NCBI RefSeq assembly: GCF_024168825.1 | Contig: NZ_JALJWH010000001.1 | Span: forward strand, 1,798,001-1,862,000 | From: Paenarthrobacter sp. A20 | Lineage (GTDB): Bacteria > Actinomycetota > Actinomycetes > Actinomycetales > Micrococcaceae | DNA: 64,000 bases | Direction of reading: 5' to 3' | Part shown: positions 33,335 to 43,023 of the stretch, piece after piece | Layout of the letters: the number at the start of each line of letters is the position of its first letter | Numbering within the stretch: position 1 is the stretch's first letter | Notes under the pieces: model-generated | What the model saw: only the letters and a program-made list of their open reading frames with translations | What the model was told of the DNA's origin: nothing | Databases searched by the model: none | Program-made: the position numbers and the translations under genes

Positions 33335-34255
33335 TCAACCCCGCGGCAAAGGCAGGTCCTCAGCGGCCACGTCCCGCAGTATGCGTACGGTGTGGCGGAT
33401 GGTGGGGCTGGCGGTCATCGTTTTCCGGTACACCACGCCAACTGAACGTTGTTGGACGGGGTTCATTACGGGAATGGCCATGACTCCCGGTGGGAGCGGT
33501 GGCCTTCCCAGACGCGGCACCAGCGCCACGGCTACCCCTTGCTCCACCATGGCGATGTGCGTGGAAAAGTCGGGGTCATAAATGCGGATGTCGGGAACCC
33601 GCCCCAGTCCGGCGAAGATCTGCAGCAGAGCCTCGTTACAGATTGCCCCCGCCGGGGTGCTGATCCAGGTCTCGTTGAGCAAGTCTTCACGCTCGACGGC
33701 GGTGCGGGACGCGAGCGGGTGGGTGCTGTTGACCAGGACATCAGCCTGGTCGATGCAGAGGTCCTCGTGCACCAGGTTCTCCGGGATCACCAGTGGCACG
33801 GAGTTCCAATTGTGGACCACTGCCAGTTCCGCCTCGCCGGATGCCACCCTCTGCACCGCTTCGCGGGGGTCCTCTGCCAGCACTGTGATCTCCACGGCGG
33901 AGTGGGCGGCCGCCATGCGCCCGAGCATGGGGCCCACCAGCCCCCGGCACGCGGTTGAGAACGCCACCAATCTCAGCAGGCCGGACGGTTTGGCGGGATC
34001 AGCGAGCAGCGTTGCCTGAAGTTCCTCCAGTTCACCCATGATCCGTCGGCCATAGCCGGCCAATGCCAGACCTCGCTCAGTGAGGAGCACGCCGCGGCCA
34101 TTGCGCTCCAGGACCGCAACACCGGTCTGCTTCTCCAGTTTTTTGATCTGCTGTGAGACTGCGGAGGGGCTGAAGCCCATCACATCGGAGGCCGCCACCA
34201 ACGAGCCGTGCTGTTCCACGGCAACAAGCGCCCTCAAAGCTGAGATGTCGATCAT
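33335..34255 (-). CDS. LysR-family transcriptional regulator
   Basis: 306 residues. Winged HTH at 1-60 (LRALVAVEQHGSLVAASDVMGFSPSAVSQQIKKLEKQTGVAVLERNG) and a substrate-binding fold from about 90 onwards. Divergent from an EamA exporter gene, which is its likely target, and probably autoregulated from the shared intergenic region. Confidence 0.9.
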   Translation of the reverse strand: MIDISALRALVAVEQHGSLVAASDVMGFSPSAVSQQIKKLEKQTGVAVLERNGRGVLLTERGLALAGYGRRIMGELEELQATLLADPAKPSGLLRLVAFSTACRGLVGPMLGRMAAAHSAVEITVLAEDPREAVQRVASGEAELAVVHNWNSVPLVIPENLVHEDLCIDQADVLVNSTHPLASRTAVEREDLLNETWISTPAGAICNEALLQIFAGLGRVPDIRIYDPDFSTHIAMVEQGVAVALVPRLGRPPLPPGVMAIPVMNPVQQRSVGVVYRKTMTASPTIRHTVRILRDVAAEDLPLPRG

Positions 34256-34327
34256 GAAGCAAATCTACGCGTTTCCATGCAGAATTCAACGCTGGTGCTT
34301 CACACTGAAGAGAGTCAGAGTGTACTT

Positions 34328-35242
34328 GTGAACCTTCGCCACTCCGCCCTCGCCGTTTTGGTCGCCGTCTTGTGGGGCATCAACTTCGTAGCCATTGACC
34401 TTGGCCTGCACACGAACGGCAGGGAAGTTCCTCCGCTGCTTTTCGTTGCGATGCGCTTCCTGCTCGTCGTGTTTCCGTTCATCCTCTTCATCCGTAAGCC
34501 GGACGTGGGCTGGAAGGCGATAGTCGGCGTCGGACTTTTCATGAGCGCCGGTCAATTCGGCCTCTTGTACCTGGGCATGGCGCTCGGGATGCCGGCGGGC
34601 TTGGCTTCACTGGTCCTCCAGGCGCAGGTCCTGTTCACCATCCTGCTGGCATCGAAGGTGCTGGGGGAGAAGCCCAGTCGTCGTCAGATGGCCGGAGTAG
34701 TGCTCGGCATTGCGGGCTTGGGCGTGGTGGCACTGGGGCGCAGCGCTGTGGCCCCCGTCCTTCCGCTCATGATCGTGTTGGCTGCGGCGTTGTCCTGGGC
34801 TGTTGGCAACGTGGTGGCCCGGCACTCCAAAGCCGCTTCCGGTTTGGGCCTGGTGGTGTGGTCCGGTGCAGTGGTTCCTGTTCCCTTGGCGGGGTTGTCG
34901 TTGGTAGTGGACGGGCCGGGCACGGTGTGGGCAACGCTCACGGACCTGCAGTCGGCCACCATCCTCAGCGCGATCTACACGGCGGTGTTTGCGTCCCTGA
35001 TTGGTTATGGCATCTGGAACCGGTTGTTGTCGCTGTACCCGAGTTCCGACGTCGTGCCCTTCACGCTTTTGGTCCCTGTGGTGGGGATGACGGCGGCGTG
35101 GTTGGTCCTGGACGAGATTCCCACGCTCACCGAAATGGTGGGCGGTCTGATCCTGCTCCTCGGTGTGGCCACGGCAGTGCTCGGGGCGGGACGCAAAATC
35201 CGTCCCAAACCGACCGTTGCGGGGCCCGCTCTGCGGCTCTAA
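34328..35242 (+). CDS. EamA/DMT-family exporter
   Basis: About 304 residues from GTG 34328; an ATG at 34277 is in frame but would leave only 21 bp for the divergent LysR promoter. Ten predicted helices in two EamA repeats (LAVLVAVLWGINFVAIDLGL ... LVVFPFILFI; IVLAAALSWAVGNVVARHS ... GGLILLLGVATAVLGAG). Family members export amino acids or related metabolites. The final residues VAGPALRL and the stop lie inside the dispersed palindromic repeat at 35216, so the repeat forms the end of the gene. Confidence 0.85.
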   Translation: MNLRHSALAVLVAVLWGINFVAIDLGLHTNGREVPPLLFVAMRFLLVVFPFILFIRKPDVGWKAIVGVGLFMSAGQFGLLYLGMALGMPAGLASLVLQAQVLFTILLASKVLGEKPSRRQMAGVVLGIAGLGVVALGRSAVAPVLPLMIVLAAALSWAVGNVVARHSKAASGLGLVVWSGAVVPVPLAGLSLVVDGPGTVWATLTDLQSATILSAIYTAVFASLIGYGIWNRLLSLYPSSDVVPFTLLVPVVGMTAAWLVLDEIPTLTEMVGGLILLLGVATAVLGAGRKIRPKPTVAGPALRL

Positions 35243-35276
35243 TTTCCGCGGAAGCGCGCAGAGCGGGCCCCGCAAC
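35216..35276. repeat. Dispersed palindromic repeat, copy A
   Basis: Arms GTTGCGGGGCCCGCTCTGCG and CGCAGAGCGGGCCCCGCAAC (perfect inverted pair) around a 21-nt centre. Lies between convergent genes and could act as a two-way terminator. Related copies occur at 46.09, 51.89, 52.84 and 59.48 kb. Confidence 0.85.
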
Positions 35277-35284
35277 GGAGGGAA

Positions 35285-36763
35285 TCAGCGCAGGGTGAAG
35301 ATGGTCCGGTGCCAGTCCTTCTCGATGACGCCGTCCAGCTCCACCATCACGTGCTTCACCTGGGTGTATTCCTCAAAGGAGTACGCGGACATGTCCTTGC
35401 CGAATCCGGACTGCTTGAAACCGCCGTGGGGCATCTCGGAGATGATCGGGATGTGGTCGTTGACCCAGACGCAGCCCGCCTTGATCTCGCGGGTGGCGCG
35501 CATGGCGCGTTGGAGGTTGTTGGTCCAGGCTGACGCTGCCAATCCGTAGACGGTGTCGTTGGCGAGCTGGATCGCTTCGTCATCGGTGTCGAAGGGAAGA
35601 ACCACCAGGACCGGGCCGAAGACCTCGTCCTTGACGATCTCTGAATCGGGGGCGGCGTCCACCACCAGGGTGGGCCGGTAGAAGGCGCCTTTTTCGAGGC
35701 CGCCGCCGGTAGGGGCATGACCCCCGGCCACTACTTTGCTGTAGCCCCGGGCTCGATCCACCATTCCCGCCACATGGTCGCGCTGCTTGAAGGAGACCAG
35801 GGGGCCAAGGTCCGCGTCGGTATCCCCAGGCGCGCCAAGGACGATCCCGTCGAACCGCTCGGCGACCTTCGCCACGAATTCTTCGTACACGCTCCGGTGC
35901 ACAATGGCGCGGGTGGCGGCGGTGCAGTCCTGTCCGGTATTGATGAGCGAACCTGCAACGGCGCCATGCACTGCGGCGTCCAGCGTGGCGTCGTCGAACA
36001 CCACAAAGGGTGCTTTTCCGCCCAGCTCAAGGTGCACGCGCTTGGCGTTGACGGCAGCAGCTTCCAGGACCGTGCGGCCCACCGCAGTGGAGCCCGTGAA
36101 AGACACCATGTCCACATCGGGGTGCCGCATGAGCGCTGCCCCAACAGTGGCGCCGTCGCCCACCACCACGTTCACCACGCCGTCGGGCAGCCCGGCATCC
36201 GTGAGCGCCTGCGCGAACATGAGCGATGTCAGCGGCGTGATTTCAGCGGGCTTGAGGACGATGGTGTTGCCAGCGGCGATCGCGGGCAGAATCTTCCATG
36301 CAGCCATCTGCAGCGGGTAGTTCCACGGTGCGATGGACCCCACCACGCCAATCGCCTCGCGGCGGATGGAGGAGGTGTGCTGGGGTGAGTACTCAGCTGT
36401 GGCTTTGCCTTCGAGGTGGCGGGCGGCTCCGGCGAAGAAATCGATGTTGTCGATGGTGCCGGGGACGTCGAATTCGCGGGTCAGCCGCAGCGGCTTGCCT
36501 GTCTGTGAACTCTCCACCCGGGAGAACTCCGCGGCCCGTTCCTCCATGATCCGGGCGAACTTCTGCAGGATCCCGGCTCGTTCTCCCGCGGTGGTCCGTG
36601 ACCATGCGGGGAAGGCTGAGCGGGCAGCTGCCACCGCGGCTTCGAGGTCAGCCACCGAAGCGAGGCTCACGGTTTCCACCACCTCGGAGGTCGCGGGGTT
36701 GATGACGTCCAAGGTGTTGCCCGAGGTGCCGGACAGAAGGTGTCCGTTGATGAACTGATGCAT
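35285..36763 (-). CDS. NAD-dependent aldehyde dehydrogenase, aminobutyraldehyde/betaine-aldehyde type
   Basis: 492 residues from ATG 36763 (MHQFINGHLLSG...); the frame is open further upstream but the extra sequence is not ALDH-like. Oxidises an aldehyde to an acid with NAD(P). Seen: APWNYPLQMAAWKILPAIAAGNT (cofactor site), FTGSTAVGR, HLELGGKAP with general base Glu246, NTGQDCTAATR with nucleophile Cys280, and EVFGPVLVV. The CTAATR context and the start MHQFINGHL fit gamma-aminobutyraldehyde dehydrogenases (PatD-like). The neighbouring amidohydrolase, importer and amine oxidase make it the last step of an amine-degrading route. Probably under the adjacent TetR regulator. Confidence 0.88.
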   Translation of the reverse strand: MHQFINGHLLSGTSGNTLDVINPATSEVVETVSLASVADLEAAVAAARSAFPAWSRTTAGERAGILQKFARIMEERAAEFSRVESSQTGKPLRLTREFDVPGTIDNIDFFAGAARHLEGKATAEYSPQHTSSIRREAIGVVGSIAPWNYPLQMAAWKILPAIAAGNTIVLKPAEITPLTSLMFAQALTDAGLPDGVVNVVVGDGATVGAALMRHPDVDMVSFTGSTAVGRTVLEAAAVNAKRVHLELGGKAPFVVFDDATLDAAVHGAVAGSLINTGQDCTAATRAIVHRSVYEEFVAKVAERFDGIVLGAPGDTDADLGPLVSFKQRDHVAGMVDRARGYSKVVAGGHAPTGGGLEKGAFYRPTLVVDAAPDSEIVKDEVFGPVLVVLPFDTDDEAIQLANDTVYGLAASAWTNNLQRAMRATREIKAGCVWVNDHIPIISEMPHGGFKQSGFGKDMSAYSFEEYTQVKHVMVELDGVIEKDWHRTIFTLR

Positions 36764-36876
36764 GTGGGTGCCGTGCTTTCCCTGCCGGGCGTCGGTGTCC
36801 GGGCAGTGATGAAGGGACGACGCCGGATAATGGCGTCGTGCGGGGGAGGTGCGTTGCGTTGCCGGGCAGGCAGGTG

Positions 36877-37572
36877 TCAGGCCTGCGTGCTTTCGCGTTC
36901 GGCGCTGTCCAGGATGGCCGCGAGACCGGCTTGGAATGCCTTCAATGAGTCGAGGTTTTGCAGTGCGGCGTGGTGTTTTTCCAGGAGGGGGTGCCCGGTG
37001 ATGCGGGTGAAGACCCTGGGGTTGAGCCAGGGATCGTGGCCCTCGGAGTCCGGGAGTCGCTGGATTTCTACGGCAATGCCGGCGCCGAGTGCAAGGGTGT
37101 AGCTTTCCAAGGCTGCGTAGTAGTGCACCACGCGGTCCTCGTCGAGCCCGGCGTCGGTGAGGCATTGCAGGACGAACTCGATTGCCTTTAGCTCGCCGGG
37201 GCCGTAGGTGTCCGTGGCGAATGACTCGCTGCCCAAGGAGGGGTGCTGCATGAAAACCCTGAGGAGTTCGTCCAGGTACGCTTCAAGCCGGGTGCGCCAG
37301 TCCTGATCGCGCGCCGCGGCCAGCGTACGCTCCACCGATGTCATGAACAGCTTGTCCAGTGCTGCCCTGACGATTGCGTCCCTGTTCCGGAAATGCCGGT
37401 AGACGGCGGTGGCATCCACTTCGAGTTCCTGTCCCAGCCGGCGGACGGTCAACCGTTCGCCGGGTTCCTGGTGTGAAATCCGGAGGACGGCGTCAATGAT
37501 GGTGGCTGGGTCCAAGCGCGTGCGGCGGTCCGTCGACTGTGCTGGCTGCACCATCTGTTGTCCGCCTTCCAT
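36877..37572 (-). CDS. TetR-family regulator of the amine/amide cluster
   Basis: 231 residues. N-terminal HTH: ATIIDAVLRISHQEPGERLTVRRLGQELEVDATAVYRHFRNRDAIVRAALD. C-terminal ligand domain helical (TetR_C-like). It lies between the aldehyde dehydrogenase and the divergent amidohydrolase operon. Perfect palindromes in the divergent promoter (37655-37669 and near 37631-37645) are its probable operators. The inducer is unknown. Confidence 0.88.
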   Translation of the reverse strand: MEGGQQMVQPAQSTDRRTRLDPATIIDAVLRISHQEPGERLTVRRLGQELEVDATAVYRHFRNRDAIVRAALDKLFMTSVERTLAAARDQDWRTRLEAYLDELLRVFMQHPSLGSESFATDTYGPGELKAIEFVLQCLTDAGLDEDRVVHYYAALESYTLALGAGIAVEIQRLPDSEGHDPWLNPRVFTRITGHPLLEKHHAALQNLDSLKAFQAGLAAILDSAERESTQA

Positions 37573-37630
37573 GCGATCCCCGGTTGAATATCAACCTACA
37601 TGATCCATGGGCACCTCCTTTCGAGGATAA

Positions 37631-37694
37631 GTCAAAGTCTTTGTCAGCGTTGATGTCAACACTGTTGACTTTAATGTGATCCGGCTCATAGTCT
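37631..37694 (+). promoter_or_regulatory. Divergent promoter with TetR operator palindromes
   Basis: GTCAACACTGTTGAC (37655-37669) is a perfect 15-bp palindrome, and CAAAGTCTTTG (37633-37643) a perfect 11-bp one. TTGACT (37665-37670) and CATAGT (37687-37692), 16 bp apart, form a plausible promoter for the amidohydrolase operon, with the first palindrome covering the -35 element. Confidence 0.6.
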
Positions 37695-37732
37695 GTCTCC
37701 CAGAGTTGAATTTCCCTCGAAAGGACTCGATC

Positions 37733-39445
37733 GTGCACGCAGAGATTTTGTTGGAGAACGGATGGGTGTACACCGGCAAGGGCGCCGGACCCATTCGGGC
37801 AGATGTAGCAATAGGGGGCGGCCGGATCATCGCCGTCGGCAGTCCCGAGGACCTGGAGGAAACTGCGACGCCGAACACCCGTCGCGTGAACCTGGAAGGG
37901 CAACTGGTGCTTCCCGGGTTCCAGGACGCCCACATCCACCCCATCTTCGCTGGGATAGAGCTGCTCCAGTGCGACCTGACGGAGGTGGCCAGCGCAGAAG
38001 AGGCCGTGGCAACAGTTGCCCGCTACGCCGCGGACAACCCGGACCAACCGTGGATCCTGGGCGCAGGCTGGTCCATGGATTTCTTCCCCGGTGGCACACC
38101 CGTGCGGGACTTGCTTGATGCTGTGGTCCCGGACCGGCCCGTGTACCTCGTCAACAGGGACCACCATGGCGCCTGGGCCAACACTGCGGCGTTCACAGCC
38201 GCCGGGATCACCAAGGACACCCCTGATCCGGACGGTGGCCGGTTGGAACGCGAACAGGACGGAACGCCGGCAGGCACCGTGCACGAAGGTGCCATGGACC
38301 TCTTCAACGAGGTAAAGCCGGCCGTGCCCTATGAGTTGGCGTACCAAGGGCTGCTCGCATCCCAGCAGTTGCTGCTCGCCCAAGGCATCACAGCCTGGCA
38401 GGACGCCTGGGTTCCCATCCCGGAAGGCGAACATGCCGATCACCTTGAGGTCTACCAGGACGCCGCGAAGGCCGGGGATCTCAAAGTCCGGGTCACGGCA
38501 TGCCAATGGTGGGACAGGACCGCAGGCATGTCCCAGCTGGACGCAATCGTGGAACGCCGGAATAGCGTACGCGAAGCATTCGACCCCCTGCAGCTCAATG
38601 CCAACACGGTCAAAGTCATGGTGGATGGCGTGGCCGAAAACTACACGGCCGCCATGCACCATGTTTACCTGGACCACCACGGCCACCACACGGACAACCG
38701 CGGGATCGAGTTCTTCGAGCCGGAGCAGTTGAAGGAGTTCGTCACCGCGATCGATGCCGAGGGCATGCAGGTTCACTTCCACGCCCTCGGCGACCGTGCT
38801 GTCACGGATGCCCTGGACGCGCTGGAAGCAGCCCGGATCAGCAACGGCGCCAACGATCACCGGCACCACCTCGCTCACCTGCAGGTGGTCCGCGGCGAGG
38901 ACATTCCCCGCTTCGCGGAGCTTAATGCGGCCGCCAACGTACAGGCTCTGTGGGCCTGCCACGAGGAACAGATGGACACCCTGACACTCCCGTTCCTGGA
39001 ACCGGGTGCGGAAGACAGGCACTACCCGTTCGGGGAACTGGCCCGCGCCGGCGCCACAGTGGTGGCAGGCAGCGACTGGCCGGTCTCCACGGCCGACCCC
39101 ATCGCAGCCATCCATGTAGCGGTGAACCGCACAGCTCCCGGCGAGGACTTGCCCCCGCTCGGCCCGGAATCACAAAAGCTCAGTCTCCACCAGATCGTGG
39201 ACGCCTACACCCACGGCACGGCATGGATCAACCACCTGGACGCCGCAACGGGAACGGTGGAACCGGGGAAACTCGCCGACCTCGCCATTCTGGACGTCAA
39301 TCTCTTCGAGCTTCCCGTGGAGGAACTGCACGGCGCAGTGGTGACGCAGACGTGGATTGGGGGCGAGTGCGTCTATGACCGGGCGGCCGCTCAAAGCCCA
39401 CTCACGGAAACAACCCGCAGTCACCAGACGACGGTAACGCAGTGA
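37733..39445 (+). CDS. YtcJ-type amidohydrolase
   Basis: 570 residues from GTG 37733 (AAAGGA 7 nt before); an in-frame ATG at 37676 lies within the promoter. Amidohydrolase_3 family: VLPGFQDAHIHP with metal ligands His67 and His69, VHFHALGDRAV, HHLAHLQVV and GSDWPVSTADP (catalytic Asp). Such enzymes hydrolyse exocyclic amide or formamide-type bonds. It begins an operon with an oligopeptide-type ABC importer (4-bp overlap) and an FAD oxidase, suggesting it releases an amine from an imported amide. Predicted to be cytoplasmic, without signal peptide. Confidence 0.85.
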   Translation: MHAEILLENGWVYTGKGAGPIRADVAIGGGRIIAVGSPEDLEETATPNTRRVNLEGQLVLPGFQDAHIHPIFAGIELLQCDLTEVASAEEAVATVARYAADNPDQPWILGAGWSMDFFPGGTPVRDLLDAVVPDRPVYLVNRDHHGAWANTAAFTAAGITKDTPDPDGGRLEREQDGTPAGTVHEGAMDLFNEVKPAVPYELAYQGLLASQQLLLAQGITAWQDAWVPIPEGEHADHLEVYQDAAKAGDLKVRVTACQWWDRTAGMSQLDAIVERRNSVREAFDPLQLNANTVKVMVDGVAENYTAAMHHVYLDHHGHHTDNRGIEFFEPEQLKEFVTAIDAEGMQVHFHALGDRAVTDALDALEAARISNGANDHRHHLAHLQVVRGEDIPRFAELNAAANVQALWACHEEQMDTLTLPFLEPGAEDRHYPFGELARAGATVVAGSDWPVSTADPIAAIHVAVNRTAPGEDLPPLGPESQKLSLHQIVDAYTHGTAWINHLDAATGTVEPGKLADLAILDVNLFELPVEELHGAVVTQTWIGGECVYDRAAAQSPLTETTRSHQTTVTQ

Positions 39446-41139
39446 GACGGCCGACAGCACCCCTGCCTGCGCAGGGTGCCGTGCGCCGCAAACAGCGGAC
39501 GACGCCGTCGCGCATCACCGCGGTGACGGTGGCCGGCGTCGTGCTCGGCTTGGTCCTGGGCGGCTGCGGCACGCGGCCCGCCAGTGTGACCGACGCCGCG
39601 GGCGGTGCCAAGTACACCCTGTCCGACTCCACAGAGAAGCCCACCCAGGAGATCGACAACTTCACCTGGGCCATGTACGCGGAGCCGTTCTCCCTGGACT
39701 ACGCCTACGCGTTCGATTACCCGGACAACACTGTCCTGGCCAACGTGTGCGAATCGCTCTTCCGCTGGAATGCGGACCTCTCCACCTCGCCCGGCCTGGC
39801 CACGGGAGTGGAGAATCCGGATCCCCTCACGTGGATCTATACCATCCGTCAGGGCGTGAAGTTCCACGATGGCAGCGAGATGACGGCGGACGACGTCGTT
39901 GCGTCCCTGAGCCGCCACATCGATCCGGAAGTGGGTTCGTTCTGGGCGTCGTCCTACCAAAACGTGGAATCCATCGAGAAGACCGGTGACTACGAAGTCA
40001 CGGTCACCACCACGCGTCCGGACTACGTGTTCAACAATTCGTTGGTTGGCGCCCCGGGCGTAGTGGAGTCCGCAGCAACCCTCGAGGAAGCAGGCAAGGA
40101 CTACGGCAACTCCAAAGCGGGCGTGAACTGCACGGGGCCATTCCAGTTCGACCAGTGGGAAGCGGGGGAGAGCATCACCCTCAAACGCTTCGACGACTAC
40201 TGGGATCCGAACCTGAAAGCCAAGTCGAAGCAGGTCACGTTCACCATGCTCCCGGACGCCACATCACGTATCAACGCCTTCCAGACCGGCGAAATCGACG
40301 GCGGCTTCGCGATTCCGTCCAACGCGATCGACATCCTCAAAGCCAACAAGGACGCCGGGTCCCTGTACTTCGGCAATGACACCTCCGTGCAGAGCATGGT
40401 CTTCACCAACCTGGCCGGGACCTTCCAGGATGTCCGGGTCCGCAAGGCACTCATGATGGCCATCAACCGTGAAGCGCTGATCAAGGCCGCGGAGCAGGGG
40501 TACGCGAAGAGCACGGACGCACTGACCACCAGGAGTGTGTGGAAGGACGTCCCGGCCGGCACAGCTGATGAGGCTTTTGATGGCCTCCTCTCCACGCCCT
40601 ATGACCTGGAAGAGGCAAAGAAGCTGGTGAAGGAAGCCGGGGCGGAAGGCAGCAAGTTCGTCTTTGCCACCGCCTCCCTGAATGCCGCGTTCGACATCAC
40701 GGCACGGGCCATCGCGTCCGCGGCCAAGGAGATCGGCTTGGAACCTGAAATCCAGACCATGTCCAACGACAAATACACCACCCTGTTCTCTGACCCGGAG
40801 GCCCGCAAGAACGTGGACCTGCTGGTGACGTCCTGGTACCTCTCCAGCACCGAACCCCTGGAAATGTACAGCGTGCTGCGGACCGGGGACTTCAGCAATT
40901 ACGGCGGCTGGAGCAACCCGGAATTCGATGACCTGGTGAACTCCGCCTACAGCGTGCAGGACCCTGACGCCCGCGGCAAGCTCACGGGCCGGGCCGCCAC
41001 ACTGGCCAGCCAGGAAGTGGTCTGGGGGCCGCTCTACGAGACCGTTACCTCCATGTGGCTCAGCAAGCGCATTACCGGAGCGGACCCCTCCATCAACTAC
41101 ATGTACTTCCCGTGGGCAGCCCAGATTGGAGGTCGCTGA
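39442..41139 (+). CDS. Peptide/nickel-type ABC substrate-binding lipoprotein
   Basis: 565 residues, GTG start overlapping the amidohydrolase stop (GTGA). Signal peptide with lipobox LGGC (lipid-anchored Cys42). SBP_bac_5 fold: YDPD-like start NTVLANVCESLFRWNADL, ITIRQGVKFHDGSEMTADDVVASLSR signature (TIRQGVKFHDG), then NCTGPFQFDQWEAGESITLKR. Binds the ligand outside the membrane for the permeases that follow. Confidence 0.92.
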   Translation: MRRPTAPLPAQGAVRRKQRTTPSRITAVTVAGVVLGLVLGGCGTRPASVTDAAGGAKYTLSDSTEKPTQEIDNFTWAMYAEPFSLDYAYAFDYPDNTVLANVCESLFRWNADLSTSPGLATGVENPDPLTWIYTIRQGVKFHDGSEMTADDVVASLSRHIDPEVGSFWASSYQNVESIEKTGDYEVTVTTTRPDYVFNNSLVGAPGVVESAATLEEAGKDYGNSKAGVNCTGPFQFDQWEAGESITLKRFDDYWDPNLKAKSKQVTFTMLPDATSRINAFQTGEIDGGFAIPSNAIDILKANKDAGSLYFGNDTSVQSMVFTNLAGTFQDVRVRKALMMAINREALIKAAEQGYAKSTDALTTRSVWKDVPAGTADEAFDGLLSTPYDLEEAKKLVKEAGAEGSKFVFATASLNAAFDITARAIASAAKEIGLEPEIQTMSNDKYTTLFSDPEARKNVDLLVTSWYLSSTEPLEMYSVLRTGDFSNYGGWSNPEFDDLVNSAYSVQDPDARGKLTGRAATLASQEVVWGPLYETVTSMWLSKRITGADPSINYMYFPWAAQIGGR

Positions 41140-41140
41140 C

Positions 41141-42169
41141 ATGACCGCTGCAGAACAGGTCCTGGCCACCCCGGCGCCGGGCGAACCCATGCGTAAGCAG
41201 GCCAGGAACAGGGCAGTCCGCCCGGCCGTGTACATCGTGAAGAAGCTGCTGGCCTTGGCCCTGACGTTGTTTGTCGCCTCCCTGGCCGTCTTCTTCTCCC
41301 GCTTCCTGGTCCCCGGAGACCCCGCACGTTTCCTGCTCAGGGGACGCAGCCCCAAACCCGAAGCACTGGAAGAAATCACCCGCCAGTTCGGCTTGGACAA
41401 GCCAGCCTGGGAACAGTACCTGAACTGGCTCGGCGGCATCCTGCACGGAGACTGGGGGCGCTCGCTGACCTACCGCCAGGACGTCTCCGACGTCTTGCTC
41501 GGCCGCTTGCCCACCACCCTGCAACTCGTGGCTTTGGCCGCAGTGTTCATCACGATCCTTGGGTTGTTCGCCGGGATCGTGGCCAGCCTGAACAAGGGCT
41601 TCGGCGACCGCTTCATCCTCATCACCCTCACCGCTGCCGGGGCCGTTCCGCCGTTCGTGGCAGCCATCGCCTTGGTAGCACTCTTCTCCGTAGGCCTGGG
41701 ATGGTTCCCCTCCTTTGGAAGCGGCGACGGCGGCTTGGACCGGATCTGGCACCTCACCCTCCCCGCACTCGCCTTGGGCATCACCTACATCGCGATGGTG
41801 GCCCGGGTGACGCGCTCCTCCATGAACGAGCAACTGCTCCGCGAACACGTCGAAGTTGCAACCAGCCGGGGCCTCACCCGCGGATCCGTGGTGGCACGCC
41901 ACGTGTTACGCAACGCCCTGGGACCCATCCTGACCGTCAGCGGCGTGCTGGTGGCCGGCCTCCTCGTCTCCAGCGCGATCATCGAGCGGACGTTCGGCCT
42001 CTCCGGCATCGGCCAGCTCCTGGTGCAGTCCATTGACAGGCTGGACTTCGCCGTCGTCCAAGCGATCGTCATGGTGGTGGTTGCCGCGTTCGTTGTGGTG
42101 AACACCGTGGTGGACCTCGTCCAACCCCTCATTGATCCGCGTATCGCGGCCGGAACGGAGTCCCGATGA
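41141..42169 (+). CDS. ABC permease, DppB-like
   Basis: 342 residues from ATG 41141 (GGAGGTCG 6 nt before). Six membrane helices; the EAA loop reads THIAMVARVTRSSMNEQLLREHVEVATSRGL in general form, and FGLSGIGQLLVQSIDRLDFAVVQAIV is the DppB-type end. Overlaps the next permease gene by 4 bp. Confidence 0.9.
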   Translation: MTAAEQVLATPAPGEPMRKQARNRAVRPAVYIVKKLLALALTLFVASLAVFFSRFLVPGDPARFLLRGRSPKPEALEEITRQFGLDKPAWEQYLNWLGGILHGDWGRSLTYRQDVSDVLLGRLPTTLQLVALAAVFITILGLFAGIVASLNKGFGDRFILITLTAAGAVPPFVAAIALVALFSVGLGWFPSFGSGDGGLDRIWHLTLPALALGITYIAMVARVTRSSMNEQLLREHVEVATSRGLTRGSVVARHVLRNALGPILTVSGVLVAGLLVSSAIIERTFGLSGIGQLLVQSIDRLDFAVVQAIVMVVVAAFVVVNTVVDLVQPLIDPRIAAGTESR

Positions 42170-43023
42170 CCTTGGCCATCCAGCTGCCGCAGACAGGCCT
42201 TCGCCGTTACGGCAGCCTCCTGTCACCCATGGCGTGGGGCGCGCTCGCCGTTGCCGCCGCCGTCGTGCTTCTTTCCCTGTTCGCCCCGGCCCTGGCACCG
42301 TATGACCCGGACTATGTGGACCTCAACAACGTCCTGGCCGGTCCCAGCGGGCAACATCTGCTGGGCACCGACGCGCTGGGCCGGGACCTCCTGAGCCGGC
42401 TCATGCACGGTGGACGGACCTCGCTCCTGGGACCCACCATCGTGGTGATCGGGTCCACTGTGCTGGGACTTCTGCTTGGCTTGGTGGCCGGCTGGTCCGA
42501 AGGCTGGCTGGGCAAGGTCCTTGGCCGGGTTTTCGACCTTCTCTTCGCTTTTCCCGCACTGCTGATGGCCATGCTCGCCATCGCCCTGTTCGGTAAGGGG
42601 CTCTTTGCTCCGATCCTGGCCATGACCATCGCCTATGTTCCGTACGTTGCCAGGCTCGCGCAATCCCTGGTGGTGGCTGAACGCAGCCGGCCCTACGTCC
42701 AGGCGTACCGCGTGCTGGGGTTCCGGACGCCGTGGGTGGTGCTGGGGAGGGTGCTGCCCAACCTCATTCCCACAGTCGGCGCCCAATCCACGCTGAACTT
42801 CGGTTACGTGCTGGCCGACCTCGCAGCGCTCTCCTTCATCGGACTGGGCGTCCAACCGCCCACCAGCGACTGGGGAGCCATGATCGAGGAGTCCCGCGGC
42901 GCCCTGCTGGGTGGGTACATCCTGCCCGCCTTCTGGCCCGCCTTGGTAGTGGTCCTGGTAGTGGTGGCCGTCAACGTCATCGGCGAGGAACTCTCAGACC
43001 GCATCGGAGGAAAACTTTCATGA
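42166..43023 (+). CDS. ABC permease, DppC-like
   Basis: 285 residues. N-terminal helix, then LLGTDALGRDLLSRLMHGGRTSL (the DppC signature) and five more helices, with EAA loop RPYVQAYRVLGFRTPWVVLGRVLPN. Pairs with the DppB-like subunit. Overlaps the ATPase start by 4 bp. Confidence 0.9.
   Translation: MTLAIQLPQTGLRRYGSLLSPMAWGALAVAAAVVLLSLFAPALAPYDPDYVDLNNVLAGPSGQHLLGTDALGRDLLSRLMHGGRTSLLGPTIVVIGSTVLGLLLGLVAGWSEGWLGKVLGRVFDLLFAFPALLMAMLAIALFGKGLFAPILAMTIAYVPYVARLAQSLVVAERSRPYVQAYRVLGFRTPWVVLGRVLPNLIPTVGAQSTLNFGYVLADLAALSFIGLGVQPPTSDWGAMIEESRGALLGGYILPAFWPALVVVLVVVAVNVIGEELSDRIGGKLS

Noticed and set aside
37493..39115. 540-codon minus-strand frame over the amidohydrolase
   Set aside because: Shadow frame: no domain, and it crosses the promoter and the HxH-containing amidohydrolase gene.
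42732..43019. N-terminal extension of the dual ABC ATPase
   Set aside because: Open by chance within the DppC permease gene; the ATG at 43020 has a good ribosome site and begins the ABC domain.
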